The notes beneath the pieces were generated by a model. The model did not search any database. It was not told the origin of the DNA and saw only the letters and a program-made list of their open reading frames with translations. The position numbers and the translations under genes were made by a program. Positions 53,887 through 62,546 of a stretch of DNA of 64,000 bases are shown here, in pieces. The stretch is from Clostridia bacterium (GTDB taxonomy: Bacteria; Bacillota; Clostridia; Oscillospirales; Acutalibacteraceae): contig JAFSFB010000001.1 in NCBI GenBank assembly GCA_017435385.1, forward strand, positions 124,001-188,000, read 5' to 3'. The number at the start of each line of letters is the position of its first letter. Within the stretch, counting starts at the first letter, position 1.

Positions 53887-54816
53887 TTGGAATTTCTTGT
53901 TATTGCTTACTCGCTTCTTGCTTTCATTCTCGTTGTTCTCATAGCATCTCCCATTGGAAAAAAGATGGACAGAAAGCAGAGCAGGATCGACAGGATAAAC
54001 AACTCCGCCGGTCAGCCGATATTCAAGGAGCTTGAGCTTTCGTTCTATGACCGGTTCATCGGAAAGGGCATAAAGAAGCTGTCCGAAAGGCTCGGCAAGT
54101 TTCTTCCGAAAAAGAAAAACGCAAACAAGACGAAAACCCTCGAGGCGATCCGTAAGCAGCTTCGCTATGCGGGCTCGTTTATGGACCCTGCGGATTTCCA
54201 GTTCATAAAATATGCGGTGCTTATCGGAACGGTGTTTGTTACGCTCATCATAATAATCGCAGTCGACATGGAGCCGCTGATAATGCTGCTTGTTCTCGTT
54301 ATCGGCCTGCTTATCGGAGTTATGGGCCCGACATATTATCTCCGCTCGAGAGTTTCGGGACATCAGTCGGGAATCCGTAAGCAGCTTCCCGATGCGATGG
54401 ATCTGCTCTGCGTATGCATTGAGGCGGGGCTGAGCTTCGATGCTGCTCTGCTCAAGGTTTCGCAGAAGCTCAAGGGACCGTTCATCGATGAGCTGCTGAT
54501 AGTTTACAGAGAAATTCAGATGGGCAGAACCCGAAGAGAAGCTCTGCAGAATCTCTGCGAAGCGACCAATCTCGACGAGCTTAAAACATTTGCTTCGGCT
54601 CTCGTTCAGGCGGAGCAGCTCGGTATTCCGATCAACAACGTTATGAGGGCTCAGTCCGAACAGCTCAGAATCGAAAGAAGCCAGCAGGCAAAGGAAAAGG
54701 GCATGAAGGCATCGATCAAAATGCTTGTTCCGATGCTTCTGTTCATTTTCCCCGTTGTCTTCATCATCCTCATGGGTCCGACGGTCATGAATATTATCGA
54801 GCAATTCGGTGGGTGA
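53887..54816 (+). CDS. tadC: Flp pilus inner-membrane platform TadC
   Basis: 309 residues from TTG 53887 with GGAGGTGA at ideal spacing. T2SF domain around DAMDLLCVCIEAGLSFDAAL. Partner of TadB. Confidence 0.93.
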   Translation: MEFLVIAYSLLAFILVVLIASPIGKKMDRKQSRIDRINNSAGQPIFKELELSFYDRFIGKGIKKLSERLGKFLPKKKNANKTKTLEAIRKQLRYAGSFMDPADFQFIKYAVLIGTVFVTLIIIIAVDMEPLIMLLVLVIGLLIGVMGPTYYLRSRVSGHQSGIRKQLPDAMDLLCVCIEAGLSFDAALLKVSQKLKGPFIDELLIVYREIQMGRTRREALQNLCEATNLDELKTFASALVQAEQLGIPINNVMRAQSEQLRIERSQQAKEKGMKASIKMLVPMLLFIFPVVFIILMGPTVMNIIEQFGG

Positions 54817-54823
54817 GGCTGAA

Positions 54824-55174
54824 ATGAAAAAAGCAAAGATATATAAAAACGGTGAGCTTATAACGGCAAATGCCGAGATAGCGGATTCGTTTTTCAGACG
54901 GTTTATGGGGCTGATGTTCCGCAGGGAAATTGCGGATGACTATGCGCTTCATATCCTGCCCTGCAATCAGATACATATGCTGAACATGCGCTTCCCGATC
55001 GATGTTATCTATCTTTCCGAAGCGGGTGAGGTTGTCAGGGTTGACGAGAATGTTCCCGTCGGGAAAATATGCAAAACGGTCAGAGAGGCAAAAAGCGTTG
55101 TTGAAATGAAATGCTTTGCCGCAGGAAGATACGGTATCAAACGGGGCGATACGCTTAAAATAACCGCAGAGTGA
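54824..55174 (+). CDS. DUF192 family protein
   Basis: 116 residues. Segments FFRRFMGLMFRR, LHILPCNQIHMLNMRFPIDVIYL and AAGRYGIKRGD are diagnostic of DUF192, a small beta-barrel of unknown role. It begins 7 bp after tadC in the same operon. No signal peptide, unlike many DUF192 proteins. Possible accessory factor of the pilus. Confidence 0.9.
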   Translation: MKKAKIYKNGELITANAEIADSFFRRFMGLMFRREIADDYALHILPCNQIHMLNMRFPIDVIYLSEAGEVVRVDENVPVGKICKTVREAKSVVEMKCFAAGRYGIKRGDTLKITAE

Positions 55175-55184
55175 GGGATTAACT

Positions 55185-56165
55185 ATGAAGAAGAATAAAA
55201 ATGAAGCTGCAGCGGAAGAAAATGCAAACATCCGCACAGCCGATAAAATAAGAGGCTCAGAAAAGACTGACGGTGAGCTGAGCTTCAAAAAGGTGCTTTA
55301 CGGCTTTGATCCCGATGAGGTTACTGCGTTTATTTCCGAACTGAGAGAGGCTCATGAGAATTCCGCAAGGATCCATGAGAGCAAGCTTTCATCTCTCAAA
55401 GAGGAGCTTATTCTTTCAAACAGAGAGAGGGATTATAACGGCAGAGAGCTTAAAAAGCTCAGGTCGAAGCTCGGCACGCCCGAAGAAAAGACATCCGATG
55501 ACGGCAAAATTTCGGAATATGAGGCGGTTATCGCAAAGCTCAGGGAAGAGCTTGAGCTTGCGAAGGAAGAAAATTACCGTCTTACGGAGGAGATCGGAAA
55601 CGATGCTCTTATCAGCAACGGAAAATTCGCCGATCTTGAAGCGGAAAACCGTGAGCTTTCGGTTCAGCTCGAAGCTATCAGACGGGAAAACGGAGAGCTT
55701 GCCGCCTCTGTGCAGAGATATGACAGCCTTTATGAAGAATATTCGGCTCTGATGAACAGGGCGGAGCAGCTCGGTTCGGAGCTTGAGGCAAAGAATGCCG
55801 AAGCAGACGGACTCAGAGAAGAGGTTATCAAGAAAACCGAAGAAATAAAATCGCTCTATGCCGAAAACGGCGAAATCGCAAAGAGGTCGGCAGAGCTTGA
55901 GGTCAGAAACGGCGTTCTGAGCCGTCAGGTTACCGAAACTCAGGAGCTTGTTGAGCGGCTGAGAGAGGAAAATATAACTCAGGCTCATGAAAGCGCAGAA
56001 AAGATAAGTGAGATCGAAAACGAGCAGGCAAAATTCAGGGTTGCTGCTCAGAAGGAGGCTCAGCTCAGAGAATACTATGTCGGCCGTGCAGAGCTGACTC
56101 TCTCCGAGCTTACAAAGCAGATCGAGCAGATAAGACAGTCACTCGGCACACAGGCTGAGGAATAA
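55185..56165 (+). CDS. DivIVA-like coiled-coil protein
   Basis: 326 residues. The segment FKKVLYGFDPDEVTAFI (about 34-50) matches the DivIVA N-terminal membrane-curvature domain core, and the rest is an almost uninterrupted coiled coil (about 60-320). Located in the pilus operon directly after DUF192, so it may place the Tad machine at poles or septa together with TadZ. This is inferred from context. GTGAGGG precedes the ATG. Confidence 0.82.
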   Translation: MKKNKNEAAAEENANIRTADKIRGSEKTDGELSFKKVLYGFDPDEVTAFISELREAHENSARIHESKLSSLKEELILSNRERDYNGRELKKLRSKLGTPEEKTSDDGKISEYEAVIAKLREELELAKEENYRLTEEIGNDALISNGKFADLEAENRELSVQLEAIRRENGELAASVQRYDSLYEEYSALMNRAEQLGSELEAKNAEADGLREEVIKKTEEIKSLYAENGEIAKRSAELEVRNGVLSRQVTETQELVERLREENITQAHESAEKISEIENEQAKFRVAAQKEAQLREYYVGRAELTLSELTKQIEQIRQSLGTQAEE

Positions 56166-56196
56166 CCGGCATTACCTTGGGGAAGGAGTGCGGAAG

Positions 56197-57963
56197 ATGT
56201 TTTATAAAAAGAAAAAAACCTCACGGCTGAATGGATTTTTCAGAGCGGAGGAGGGTGCGGCGATGATTATTGCTGCGCTCAGCCTTGTTGCGTTTCTGTC
56301 GGTTGCCTCTCTCGTTACCGATATGGGACTCAAATATCACCAGAAGAGCAAGCTTCAGAGCGCTATGGACTCCGCCGCACTTGCCGCCGTGAGATATATG
56401 CCCGATAAAGAAAAGGCGAGAACAGTTGCTCTCGAATATGTCGAAAAGAACGGCTATTCAAAGGACAGCGTTGTTGTCGAATTTCCGAACGATGAGATCG
56501 TCAGGGTTTCGGATTCGGTCGAGGGCAAAACGATTTTCGCTTCGCTTTTTGACATAGATTCTGTGAAAATCAATGCTAAGGCGGCGGCGAGATTTGTCGA
56601 TAAGAACATGGCGATCAACTTCGATTATCTGATGTTCCACGGCGACAGTTCCCCGTTCAACCTCGGCGGTCATTATAACATCGGCGGAAGCATTTTCGGC
56701 AACGGAACCGTCAAAGCCGACGGCGGTGCTGGCAGCAAGGTCACGGGAACAGTTTTTGCCGCAGGTCAGGCGATGCATAATCAGTACAGCGTTTCGGTCG
56801 GTCAGCTTGAAAGCTATGTCAACAGCCAGAAGATGCCCGACTTTGACGAAACGATAATGGCGGTCGTTCCGACGGTCGAAGAGGGGATGTTCACAAAGAC
56901 CTACCCCCATATCGGACCGAACGCATTTTATCTTTACAGATATCCTGCGGGAACAACGCTGAACACTTTTATTGCAATCAACGGAAGCACCTGTTGCCCG
57001 GGAGATTTCTCGACGGGCTACAGCTCTGAGCTTCTGACGGTTTACGGCGATTTGTATGTTGCGGGGAATTTTGCTCCCCAATGCCCCGTTTATGTGACGG
57101 GAAACGTTTATGTCGGCGGCAATCTGACAACACCGTGGAGCAGGGATTTCAAGGTCGGCGGCAATTGTTATGTTGAAGGAAACGCAAATCTTCAGGGTAA
57201 CACGGGCGTCTACGGAGAATATTTCTATGTCGGAGGCAATCTTGACAGAGGCTCCAACCATTATCTGAAATGCGAATGCGAAACATATGTGAAGGGAGAT
57301 ATAACTCTTAACGGCAAAACGGAGTTCAACGGCTCGGTTTATTGCAACGGCAATTTCAAAAAGCAGGGCAGCGTATACATGAGCGTCAAGGGAAATGTCT
57401 ATGCTCTCGAAACGCTCAGGTTTGAAAGCGGCGGAACGGTCGTTGACGGCGATGTTTATGTTTACGGAAAGAACTGTTTGTCCGATGACGAGGTGACGAA
57501 TATCAGCGGCCCGTTCACCCTCAACGGCGATCTGATAAGCCGCAAAGGCAACCTGAATCTTTCGGGTCAGGGAACATATCTGATGAAGGGTATCGTTTAC
57601 AGCGGCGGTAATCTTTCGACGAATCAGGGCTCGAGCGGAATAACTCTCAGCGGATGCATGATTGCCGAGAATGACATCAAAATCGGCGGCAGTACGCACA
57701 CTTATAACGAAGCAGGGGCAACGCTCTCTCTCTATTCGAGAAAGGGTGACATAACCCTCTATTCCCAGCAGGGGGGATTCGACCTCTGGGGAATCGTCTA
57801 TGCGCCTGAAGGAAATGTTGCTCTCGCTTCGGGTGATTTTGATATTCACGGCAGTATCATCGGAAACACGATCACCTGCAACCCCGGCGGTCTGAGCATG
57901 TCATATAATGACAGAGAGCTGCCATATTCAAAGGGAGTCAAAACCGCCGTTCTCATTGAATGA
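56197..57963 (+). CDS. TadG-like surface protein with beta-helix-like repeats
   Basis: 588 residues from ATG 56197 (GGAAGGAG upstream). N-terminal TadE/TadG-type segment EEGAAMIIAALSLVAFLSV followed by the TadG-like DUF region to about residue 150. From about 170 to 575 there are many short glycine/asparagine repeats (VYVGGN, YVEGN, FYVGGN, YVKGD, VYCNGN and similar), with predicted right-handed beta-helix or bactofilin-like geometry. Probably an exported tip or shaft component. Last gene of the operon. Confidence 0.8.
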   Translation: MFYKKKKTSRLNGFFRAEEGAAMIIAALSLVAFLSVASLVTDMGLKYHQKSKLQSAMDSAALAAVRYMPDKEKARTVALEYVEKNGYSKDSVVVEFPNDEIVRVSDSVEGKTIFASLFDIDSVKINAKAAARFVDKNMAINFDYLMFHGDSSPFNLGGHYNIGGSIFGNGTVKADGGAGSKVTGTVFAAGQAMHNQYSVSVGQLESYVNSQKMPDFDETIMAVVPTVEEGMFTKTYPHIGPNAFYLYRYPAGTTLNTFIAINGSTCCPGDFSTGYSSELLTVYGDLYVAGNFAPQCPVYVTGNVYVGGNLTTPWSRDFKVGGNCYVEGNANLQGNTGVYGEYFYVGGNLDRGSNHYLKCECETYVKGDITLNGKTEFNGSVYCNGNFKKQGSVYMSVKGNVYALETLRFESGGTVVDGDVYVYGKNCLSDDEVTNISGPFTLNGDLISRKGNLNLSGQGTYLMKGIVYSGGNLSTNQGSSGITLSGCMIAENDIKIGGSTHTYNEAGATLSLYSRKGDITLYSQQGGFDLWGIVYAPEGNVALASGDFDIHGSIIGNTITCNPGGLSMSYNDRELPYSKGVKTAVLIE

Positions 57964-57973
57964 CGGAAAATTT

Positions 57974-58026
57974 AAGTGAATAATGAATAGTGAATAGTTA
58001 AGGGCGGACTCTGTCCGCACCCGATT
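57974..58026. repeat. Composite intergenic repeat (copy F)
   Basis: AAGTGAATAATGAATAG, GTGAATAGTT, then GGGCGGAC/GTCCGC and ACCCGATT. Near-identical to copy E. Sits between the pilus operon and a terminator. Confidence 0.85.
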
Positions 58027-58052
58027 ATAATAAAAGCGAAGAATAAAAACAA

Positions 58053-58085
58053 AAAAGGCACACCGCATGGTGTGCCTTTTGGTTT
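58053..58085. terminator. Bidirectional terminator between pilus operon and rpsU
   Basis: Perfect 12-bp stem AAAAGGCACACC / GGTGTGCCTTTT with loop GCAT. T-rich on both sides. Confidence 0.92.
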
Positions 58086-58096
58086 TGTAAATTTAA

Positions 58097-58273
58097 TTAT
58101 TTAAACTTACGCTTACGAGCAGCTTCAGACTTCTTCTTTCTCTTTACAGAGGGCTTCTCGTAATGTTCTCTCTTGCGGACTTCCTGAATAACGCCGTCTC
58201 TTGAAGTCTGTCTCTTGAATCTTCTGAGTGCGTTTTCGAGTGACTCGCCTTCCTTAACTTTTACCTGACTCAT
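58097..58273 (-). CDS. rpsU: Ribosomal protein bS21
   Basis: 58 residues, very basic: starts [20 protein letters not shown] and ends [13 protein letters not shown], matching bS21 in full length. GGGAGGGA precedes the ATG. Small-subunit protein. It lies 152 bp downstream of leuS, and its promoter is likely in 58274-58425, where no strong box is obvious. Confidence 0.97.
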   Translation of the reverse strand: MSQVKVKEGESLENALRRFKRQTSRDGVIQEVRKREHYEKPSVKRKKKSEAARKRKFK

Positions 58274-58425
58274 TTATATTCCCTCCCCTCAGATGTTACA
58301 GGGTATTTGTTAATATTAAATAATAACTTAATCTGTATTATACAATAGCTTGCCCCGAGTTGTCAACCACCAAAATAAGATATTTTTAAGTGAATTTTGT
58401 CAGTTCGGGCGGTTTTGAGTCAAAA

Positions 58426-60837
58426 TTACGGCTTGACAACGATGTTGACGAGTCTGCCCTTGACATAAAGCTCCTTGACGATCGTCATGCCGTCAATGGC
58501 GGCGGCAACCTTTTCGAGAGCCTTTGCGGCGGCGATAACTGCATCGGATTCTGCATCAGCGGCAACAACGAGCTTCTCTCTGACCTTGCCGTTGATCTGA
58601 ACAGCGATCTCGATTTCGTTATCAACGCACTTGGCTTCGTCATAGGTCGGCCAGCTTGTCTGATTGAGCATACCCTCGAAGCCTGCAACCTGCCAGATCT
58701 CCTCGGTAACATGAGGAACGAAGGGGTTGAGCAGGGTAATATATGTTTTAAGCTCAGCCTTGTTGATTGCGCCCTTGTTATAGATCTCGTTTGTGAGAGT
58801 CATGAGAGCGGCAATAGCCGTGTTGTATTTGAGGTTTTCGATGTCGCTTGTGACCTTCTTGACGGTCTTGTGCATGAGGCTTTCGAGCTCCTTGGAATAG
58901 CTGTCACCCTCGGTTATCATTTCGGTCAGACCCCAGATTCTGTCGATGAATCTCTTGCAGCCCTTAACCGCCGTATCGCTCCAGGGAGCGGCCTTTTCAT
59001 AGTCACCCATGAAGAGGACATATGCTCTGAGAACATCTGCGCCGAACTGGTCAACAACCTCGTTGGGATCGACAACGTTGCCCTTGGACTTGGACATCTT
59101 TTCGCCGTCGGGGCCGAGGATGAGTCCCTGAGCTGTTCTCTTTGCGTAAGGCTCGGAAACGGGGACCTCGCCGAGATCATAGAGGAATTTATACCAGAAT
59201 CTTGAATAGATAAGGTGTCTTGTAACATGCTCCATGCCGCCGTTGTACCAGTCAACGGGCATCCAGTATTTCAGCTTCTCGCTGTCGGCAAATCTCTCAC
59301 CGTTGTGAGGATCGATATAGCGCAGGAAATACCATGATGAGCCTGCCCACTGAGGCATGGTGTCGGTTTCTCTCTTTGCAGCCTTGCCGCACTTGGGGCA
59401 GGAGCAGTTGACGAAGGAGTCGATCTTTGCGAGCGGGCTTTCGCCGTCTGTGCCGGGCTCGAAGTTGTCAACCTTGGGCAGTCTGAGGGGAAGCTCGCTG
59501 TAAGGAACGGGAACGATTCCGCAATCGGGGCAGTGAACGATCGGAATGGGCTCGCCCCAATATCTCTGACGGTTGAATGCCCAGTCATTCATCTTATACT
59601 GAACGCCCTTTTCGCCGATACCCTTTTCTGCAAGGAATTCAGCCATCTTTTCGATGGAATCCTTCTTGTTTGTCAGACCGTTGAGGAAGCCCGAGTTGAC
59701 CATTTCGCCGTCGCCCGTGTAAGCCTCAACATCCATGTCGCCGCCCTTGATGACCTCGATGATGTCGATGCCGAATTTCTTTGCGAATTCGTAGTCTCTC
59801 TGGTCGTGAGCGGGAACAGCCATGATCGCACCCGTGCCGTAGCCCATCATAACATAGTCGGAAATATAGATGGGGATTTCCTTGCCGTTGACGGGGTTGG
59901 TTGCGGTGAAGCCGTCGAGCTTAACGCCCGTCTTGTCCTTGACGAGCTGAGTTCTCTCGAAAGCGGACTTCTTGCTGCACATATCTCTGTAAGCCTCAAC
60001 ATCAGCCATGTTGCCGATCATTGAAGCATATTTGTCGATGAGGGGATGCTCGGGAGCCATAACCATGAAGGTTACGCCGAAGAGAGTGTCGGGTCTGGTG
60101 GTGTAGATCTTCAGCTTTTCGTCGGTACCGTTTACGGAGAAGTTGACGAATGCACCCGTTGACTTGCCGATCCAGTTTTCCTGCTGGAGCTTTATGTTGG
60201 GAAGATAATCGACTTCCTTGAGTCCTTCAAGGAGCTTGTCGGCGTATTCCGTGATGCGGAGATACCATACATCCTTGGACTTCTGAACGATATCGCTGTG
60301 GCAGATGTCGCACTTGCCGCCCTGCGAGTCCTCGTTTGAAAGAACGACCTTGCAGCTCGGGCAATAGTTGATGAGAGTCTTATCTCTGAAAACAAGACCG
60401 TTGTCGAACATCTTGAGGAAGATCCACTGAGTCCATTTATAGTAATCCTCCTGAGTTGTGTCAACAACCTTCGACCAGTCGAAGGAGAAGCCGACTCTGC
60501 GGAGCTGGCTTGTGAACTTTTCGATGTTGTTGTCGGTAACAACTCTGGGGTGAAGACCCGTCTTGATGGCATAGTTTTCGGTGGGAAGACCGAAAGCGTC
60601 GAAGCCGATGGGGAAGAGAACATTATAGCCCTCAAGCCTTCTCTTTCTTGAAACGACCTCAAGACCGCTGTAAGCCTTGATATGACCTACATGCATGCCT
60701 GCGCCGCTGGGATAGGGGAATTCAACGAGAGCATAGAACTTTTTCTTGGAATAGTCCTCTGTGCATTCAAAGGTCTTTTCCTTATCCCATATGTCCTGCC
60801 ACTTTTTTTCTACGCTTTTAAAATCGTACTGAGCCAT
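58426..60837 (-). CDS. leuS: Leucyl-tRNA synthetase
   Basis: 803 residues from the ATG at 60837 (AAGGAAG nine bases upstream; the TTG three codons earlier overlaps it). HIGH motif PYPSGAGMHVGHIKAYS, editing domain around residues 220-420 (TTRPDTLFG), KMSKS motif KMSKSKGNVVDP. No T-box leader is visible upstream, where many Firmicutes have one; the gap holds repeat G instead. Confidence 0.97.
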   Translation of the reverse strand: MAQYDFKSVEKKWQDIWDKEKTFECTEDYSKKKFYALVEFPYPSGAGMHVGHIKAYSGLEVVSRKRRLEGYNVLFPIGFDAFGLPTENYAIKTGLHPRVVTDNNIEKFTSQLRRVGFSFDWSKVVDTTQEDYYKWTQWIFLKMFDNGLVFRDKTLINYCPSCKVVLSNEDSQGGKCDICHSDIVQKSKDVWYLRITEYADKLLEGLKEVDYLPNIKLQQENWIGKSTGAFVNFSVNGTDEKLKIYTTRPDTLFGVTFMVMAPEHPLIDKYASMIGNMADVEAYRDMCSKKSAFERTQLVKDKTGVKLDGFTATNPVNGKEIPIYISDYVMMGYGTGAIMAVPAHDQRDYEFAKKFGIDIIEVIKGGDMDVEAYTGDGEMVNSGFLNGLTNKKDSIEKMAEFLAEKGIGEKGVQYKMNDWAFNRQRYWGEPIPIVHCPDCGIVPVPYSELPLRLPKVDNFEPGTDGESPLAKIDSFVNCSCPKCGKAAKRETDTMPQWAGSSWYFLRYIDPHNGERFADSEKLKYWMPVDWYNGGMEHVTRHLIYSRFWYKFLYDLGEVPVSEPYAKRTAQGLILGPDGEKMSKSKGNVVDPNEVVDQFGADVLRAYVLFMGDYEKAAPWSDTAVKGCKRFIDRIWGLTEMITEGDSYSKELESLMHKTVKKVTSDIENLKYNTAIAALMTLTNEIYNKGAINKAELKTYITLLNPFVPHVTEEIWQVAGFEGMLNQTSWPTYDEAKCVDNEIEIAVQINGKVREKLVVAADAESDAVIAAAKALEKVAAAIDGMTIVKELYVKGRLVNIVVKP

Positions 60838-60857
60838 TTTGCTCAACTTCCTTTCAC

Positions 60858-61029
60858 AATTCGTAATTCGTAATGCGTGATCCGCAATTGTTTTTAAATA
60901 GTGTAAGGGATAACTCCCTTCCTCAATTCTTAATTGAAATCGGGCGATTCGTGAATCGCCCCTGCGAATATAACGGGTAAGGGCGGAGCCCTTCCTTAAC
61001 TATTCATTATTCAATCTTCACTATTCACT
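60858..61029. repeat. Composite intergenic repeat island (copy G)
   Basis: An AATTCGTAATTCGTAATGCG tail, the hairpin AAGGGATAACTCCCTT (60905-60920), a perfect copy of the RAYT-internal palindrome (GGGCGATTC / GAATCGCCC, 60942-60961), a GGGCGGAGCCC hairpin (60980-60992) and an inverted GTGAATAATGAA-type tail. The longest island in the window, placed between rsfS and leuS. Confidence 0.85.
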
Positions 61030-61037
61030 CGGACAAA

Positions 61038-61397
61038 TCAGTCCTCGGTGACAACATCGCTCAGGTCAACAACGCTTGCGTCTGCCCAGAGGCGTTCGAG
61101 ATTATAATATTCTCTGTTGTCCTGCGTGAAGATGTGGACAAGTACCGTGCCGTAATCGAGGAGTATCCAGCCCGTTGCTCTGCCCTCGATATGCTCGGGG
61201 TCGATGCCGAAACGGGTTTTGATCTCATATTCAACATCGTCTGCAAGCGACTTTGCGTGGGTGTTCGATGTACCCGAAGCGATGATGAAATAATCCGAAA
61301 CGATAGTTATTTCTTCGGTTTTGATGGCGGTGATGTCAACCGCCTTTTTTTCGTCGAGAACCTTTGCTATTTCTTTAACAAGAATATTGGATTCCAT
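61038..61397 (-). CDS. rsfS: Ribosomal silencing factor RsfS
   Basis: 119 residues. Family segments KAVDITAIKTEEITIVSDYFIIASGTS and GWILLDYGTVLVHIF are intact. Binds ribosomal protein uL14 and blocks subunit joining in slow growth. It starts directly after the nadD-yqeK stop (TAA ATG), the conserved nadD-yqeK-rsfS order. Confidence 0.96.
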   Translation of the reverse strand: MESNILVKEIAKVLDEKKAVDITAIKTEEITIVSDYFIIASGTSNTHAKSLADDVEYEIKTRFGIDPEHIEGRATGWILLDYGTVLVHIFTQDNREYYNLERLWADASVVDLSDVVTED

Positions 61398-62534
61398 TTA
61401 TTTTACCTGACCTTTCCTGAAATGCGAAACCATGTCATTATAGCATTCCACGGTTGCGGGATGAATAAGCATGTCGCTTCCCGCCAGTTTTTCGATTGTG
61501 TAGCGTGAGGTGTAGAGAATGGCATGCTCGAGGCTGAGCTGAGCGAGCCTTCTCACGACATCGACGTCTTTATATTTTCTGTCAGCGGAAATGAAATCCG
61601 CAACATAGACGATTTTTTCGAGCAGAGTCATTCCTGCTCTGCCGGTCGTGTGCCATCTGACGGCACCGAGGATCTCTTCGTCGGAGATGATTCCTTTTTC
61701 TCTCAGAAAGCCTTCGCCCGAGATCTGATGCCAGACCTTGCGGTTGTGAAGCTCGATCGACGAGATGTTATCCATATAGAGAAAATGCTCTGCGTCGGAA
61801 GCGTTTTTCATGACATCGTGCAGGAGTCCCGCAAGCCTTGCCTTTTCGGGGTCTGCGCCGTATTTCTCCGCAAGAACTGCGGCGCACTCGCTGACGCATT
61901 CGCTGTGGTCGAGTCTGTAATCGTCGAGCTTTTCTTTAAGAAGCTTTCTGTATTCCGAAAGACCGTCATCATAGAGTCCGTTATCCTTTATATATCGGGC
62001 AACCTCGCTGTCGAGAAGCTCGGGCTTATCTCCGCTGCGAAGCTCCGTCGAGCTGACCTCGAGAGGCTCGGTTTCAACAAAAACGAATCTTTCACGCTGC
62101 TCGGGAGAATAACCGTTCCAGTCAGGCTCAAAGCCGTTTTCCCTTGAGGCAGCGCAGATCTTTGCCATGGAGAGGATGTCCTCCCAGCGGTACCATTGAC
62201 GGAAGGTGCTGAGCATATCCGAGCCGATGATGAAGAAAAGCTCATCGTCGGGAAAGATATTTCTGATTTCCCTCAGAGTGTCAACGGTATAGCTCTTGTC
62301 GCCTCTTTTCAGCTCGATATCTGAAATTTCGCAATTCATGTCCCTGAATGCAAGGCGGCACATTTCGAGCCGCTGTTCGCCGCTCGCAAGCTTTCCTGCA
62401 AGCTTATGCGGAGGAATGCACGAGGGAATGACTATCAGCTTTTCAAGTCCGAGAGCATCCGAAACCGTTTTCAGCAGGCGGGTATGTCCTTCATGCGGAG
62501 GGTTGAAGGTTCCACCGAAAATACCGATCTTGAT
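61398..62534 (-). CDS. nadD: NadD-YqeK fusion: nicotinate-nucleotide adenylyltransferase and HD hydrolase, AUC start
   Basis: 378 residues from an ATC codon at 62534. Residues 1-195 are NadD: GIFGGTFNPPHEGH (4-17) and SSTELR (161-166). Residues about 205-378 are a YqeK-type HD domain (H210, HD at 239-240), which in other bacteria cleaves Ap4A. The in-frame stop just upstream and the family's usual opening MKIGIFGG leave no ATG, GTG or TTG before residue 58. AGGAG lies eight bases before the ATC, so a non-standard start, or a sequencing error there, is implied. Confidence 0.88.
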   Translation of the reverse strand: MKIGIFGGTFNPPHEGHTRLLKTVSDALGLEKLIVIPSCIPPHKLAGKLASGEQRLEMCRLAFRDMNCEISDIELKRGDKSYTVDTLREIRNIFPDDELFFIIGSDMLSTFRQWYRWEDILSMAKICAASRENGFEPDWNGYSPEQRERFVFVETEPLEVSSTELRSGDKPELLDSEVARYIKDNGLYDDGLSEYRKLLKEKLDDYRLDHSECVSECAAVLAEKYGADPEKARLAGLLHDVMKNASDAEHFLYMDNISSIELHNRKVWHQISGEGFLREKGIISDEEILGAVRWHTTGRAGMTLLEKIVYVADFISADRKYKDVDVVRRLAQLSLEHAILYTSRYTIEKLAGSDMLIHPATVECYNDMVSHFRKGQVK

Positions 62535-62546
62535 AGGAATCGCTCC

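Noticed and set aside
56458-57849. A long antisense open frame (463 codons) in the TadG-like gene
   Set aside because: It arises from the codon pattern of the sense gene, has no ribosome site, and its sequence looks like no protein family. The same applies to antisense frames at 3819-5138, 50170-51393 and 53842-54804.
60838-61037. A T-box leader for leuS
   Set aside because: No T-box core sequence or specifier stem could be found; the gap is filled by the repeat island.
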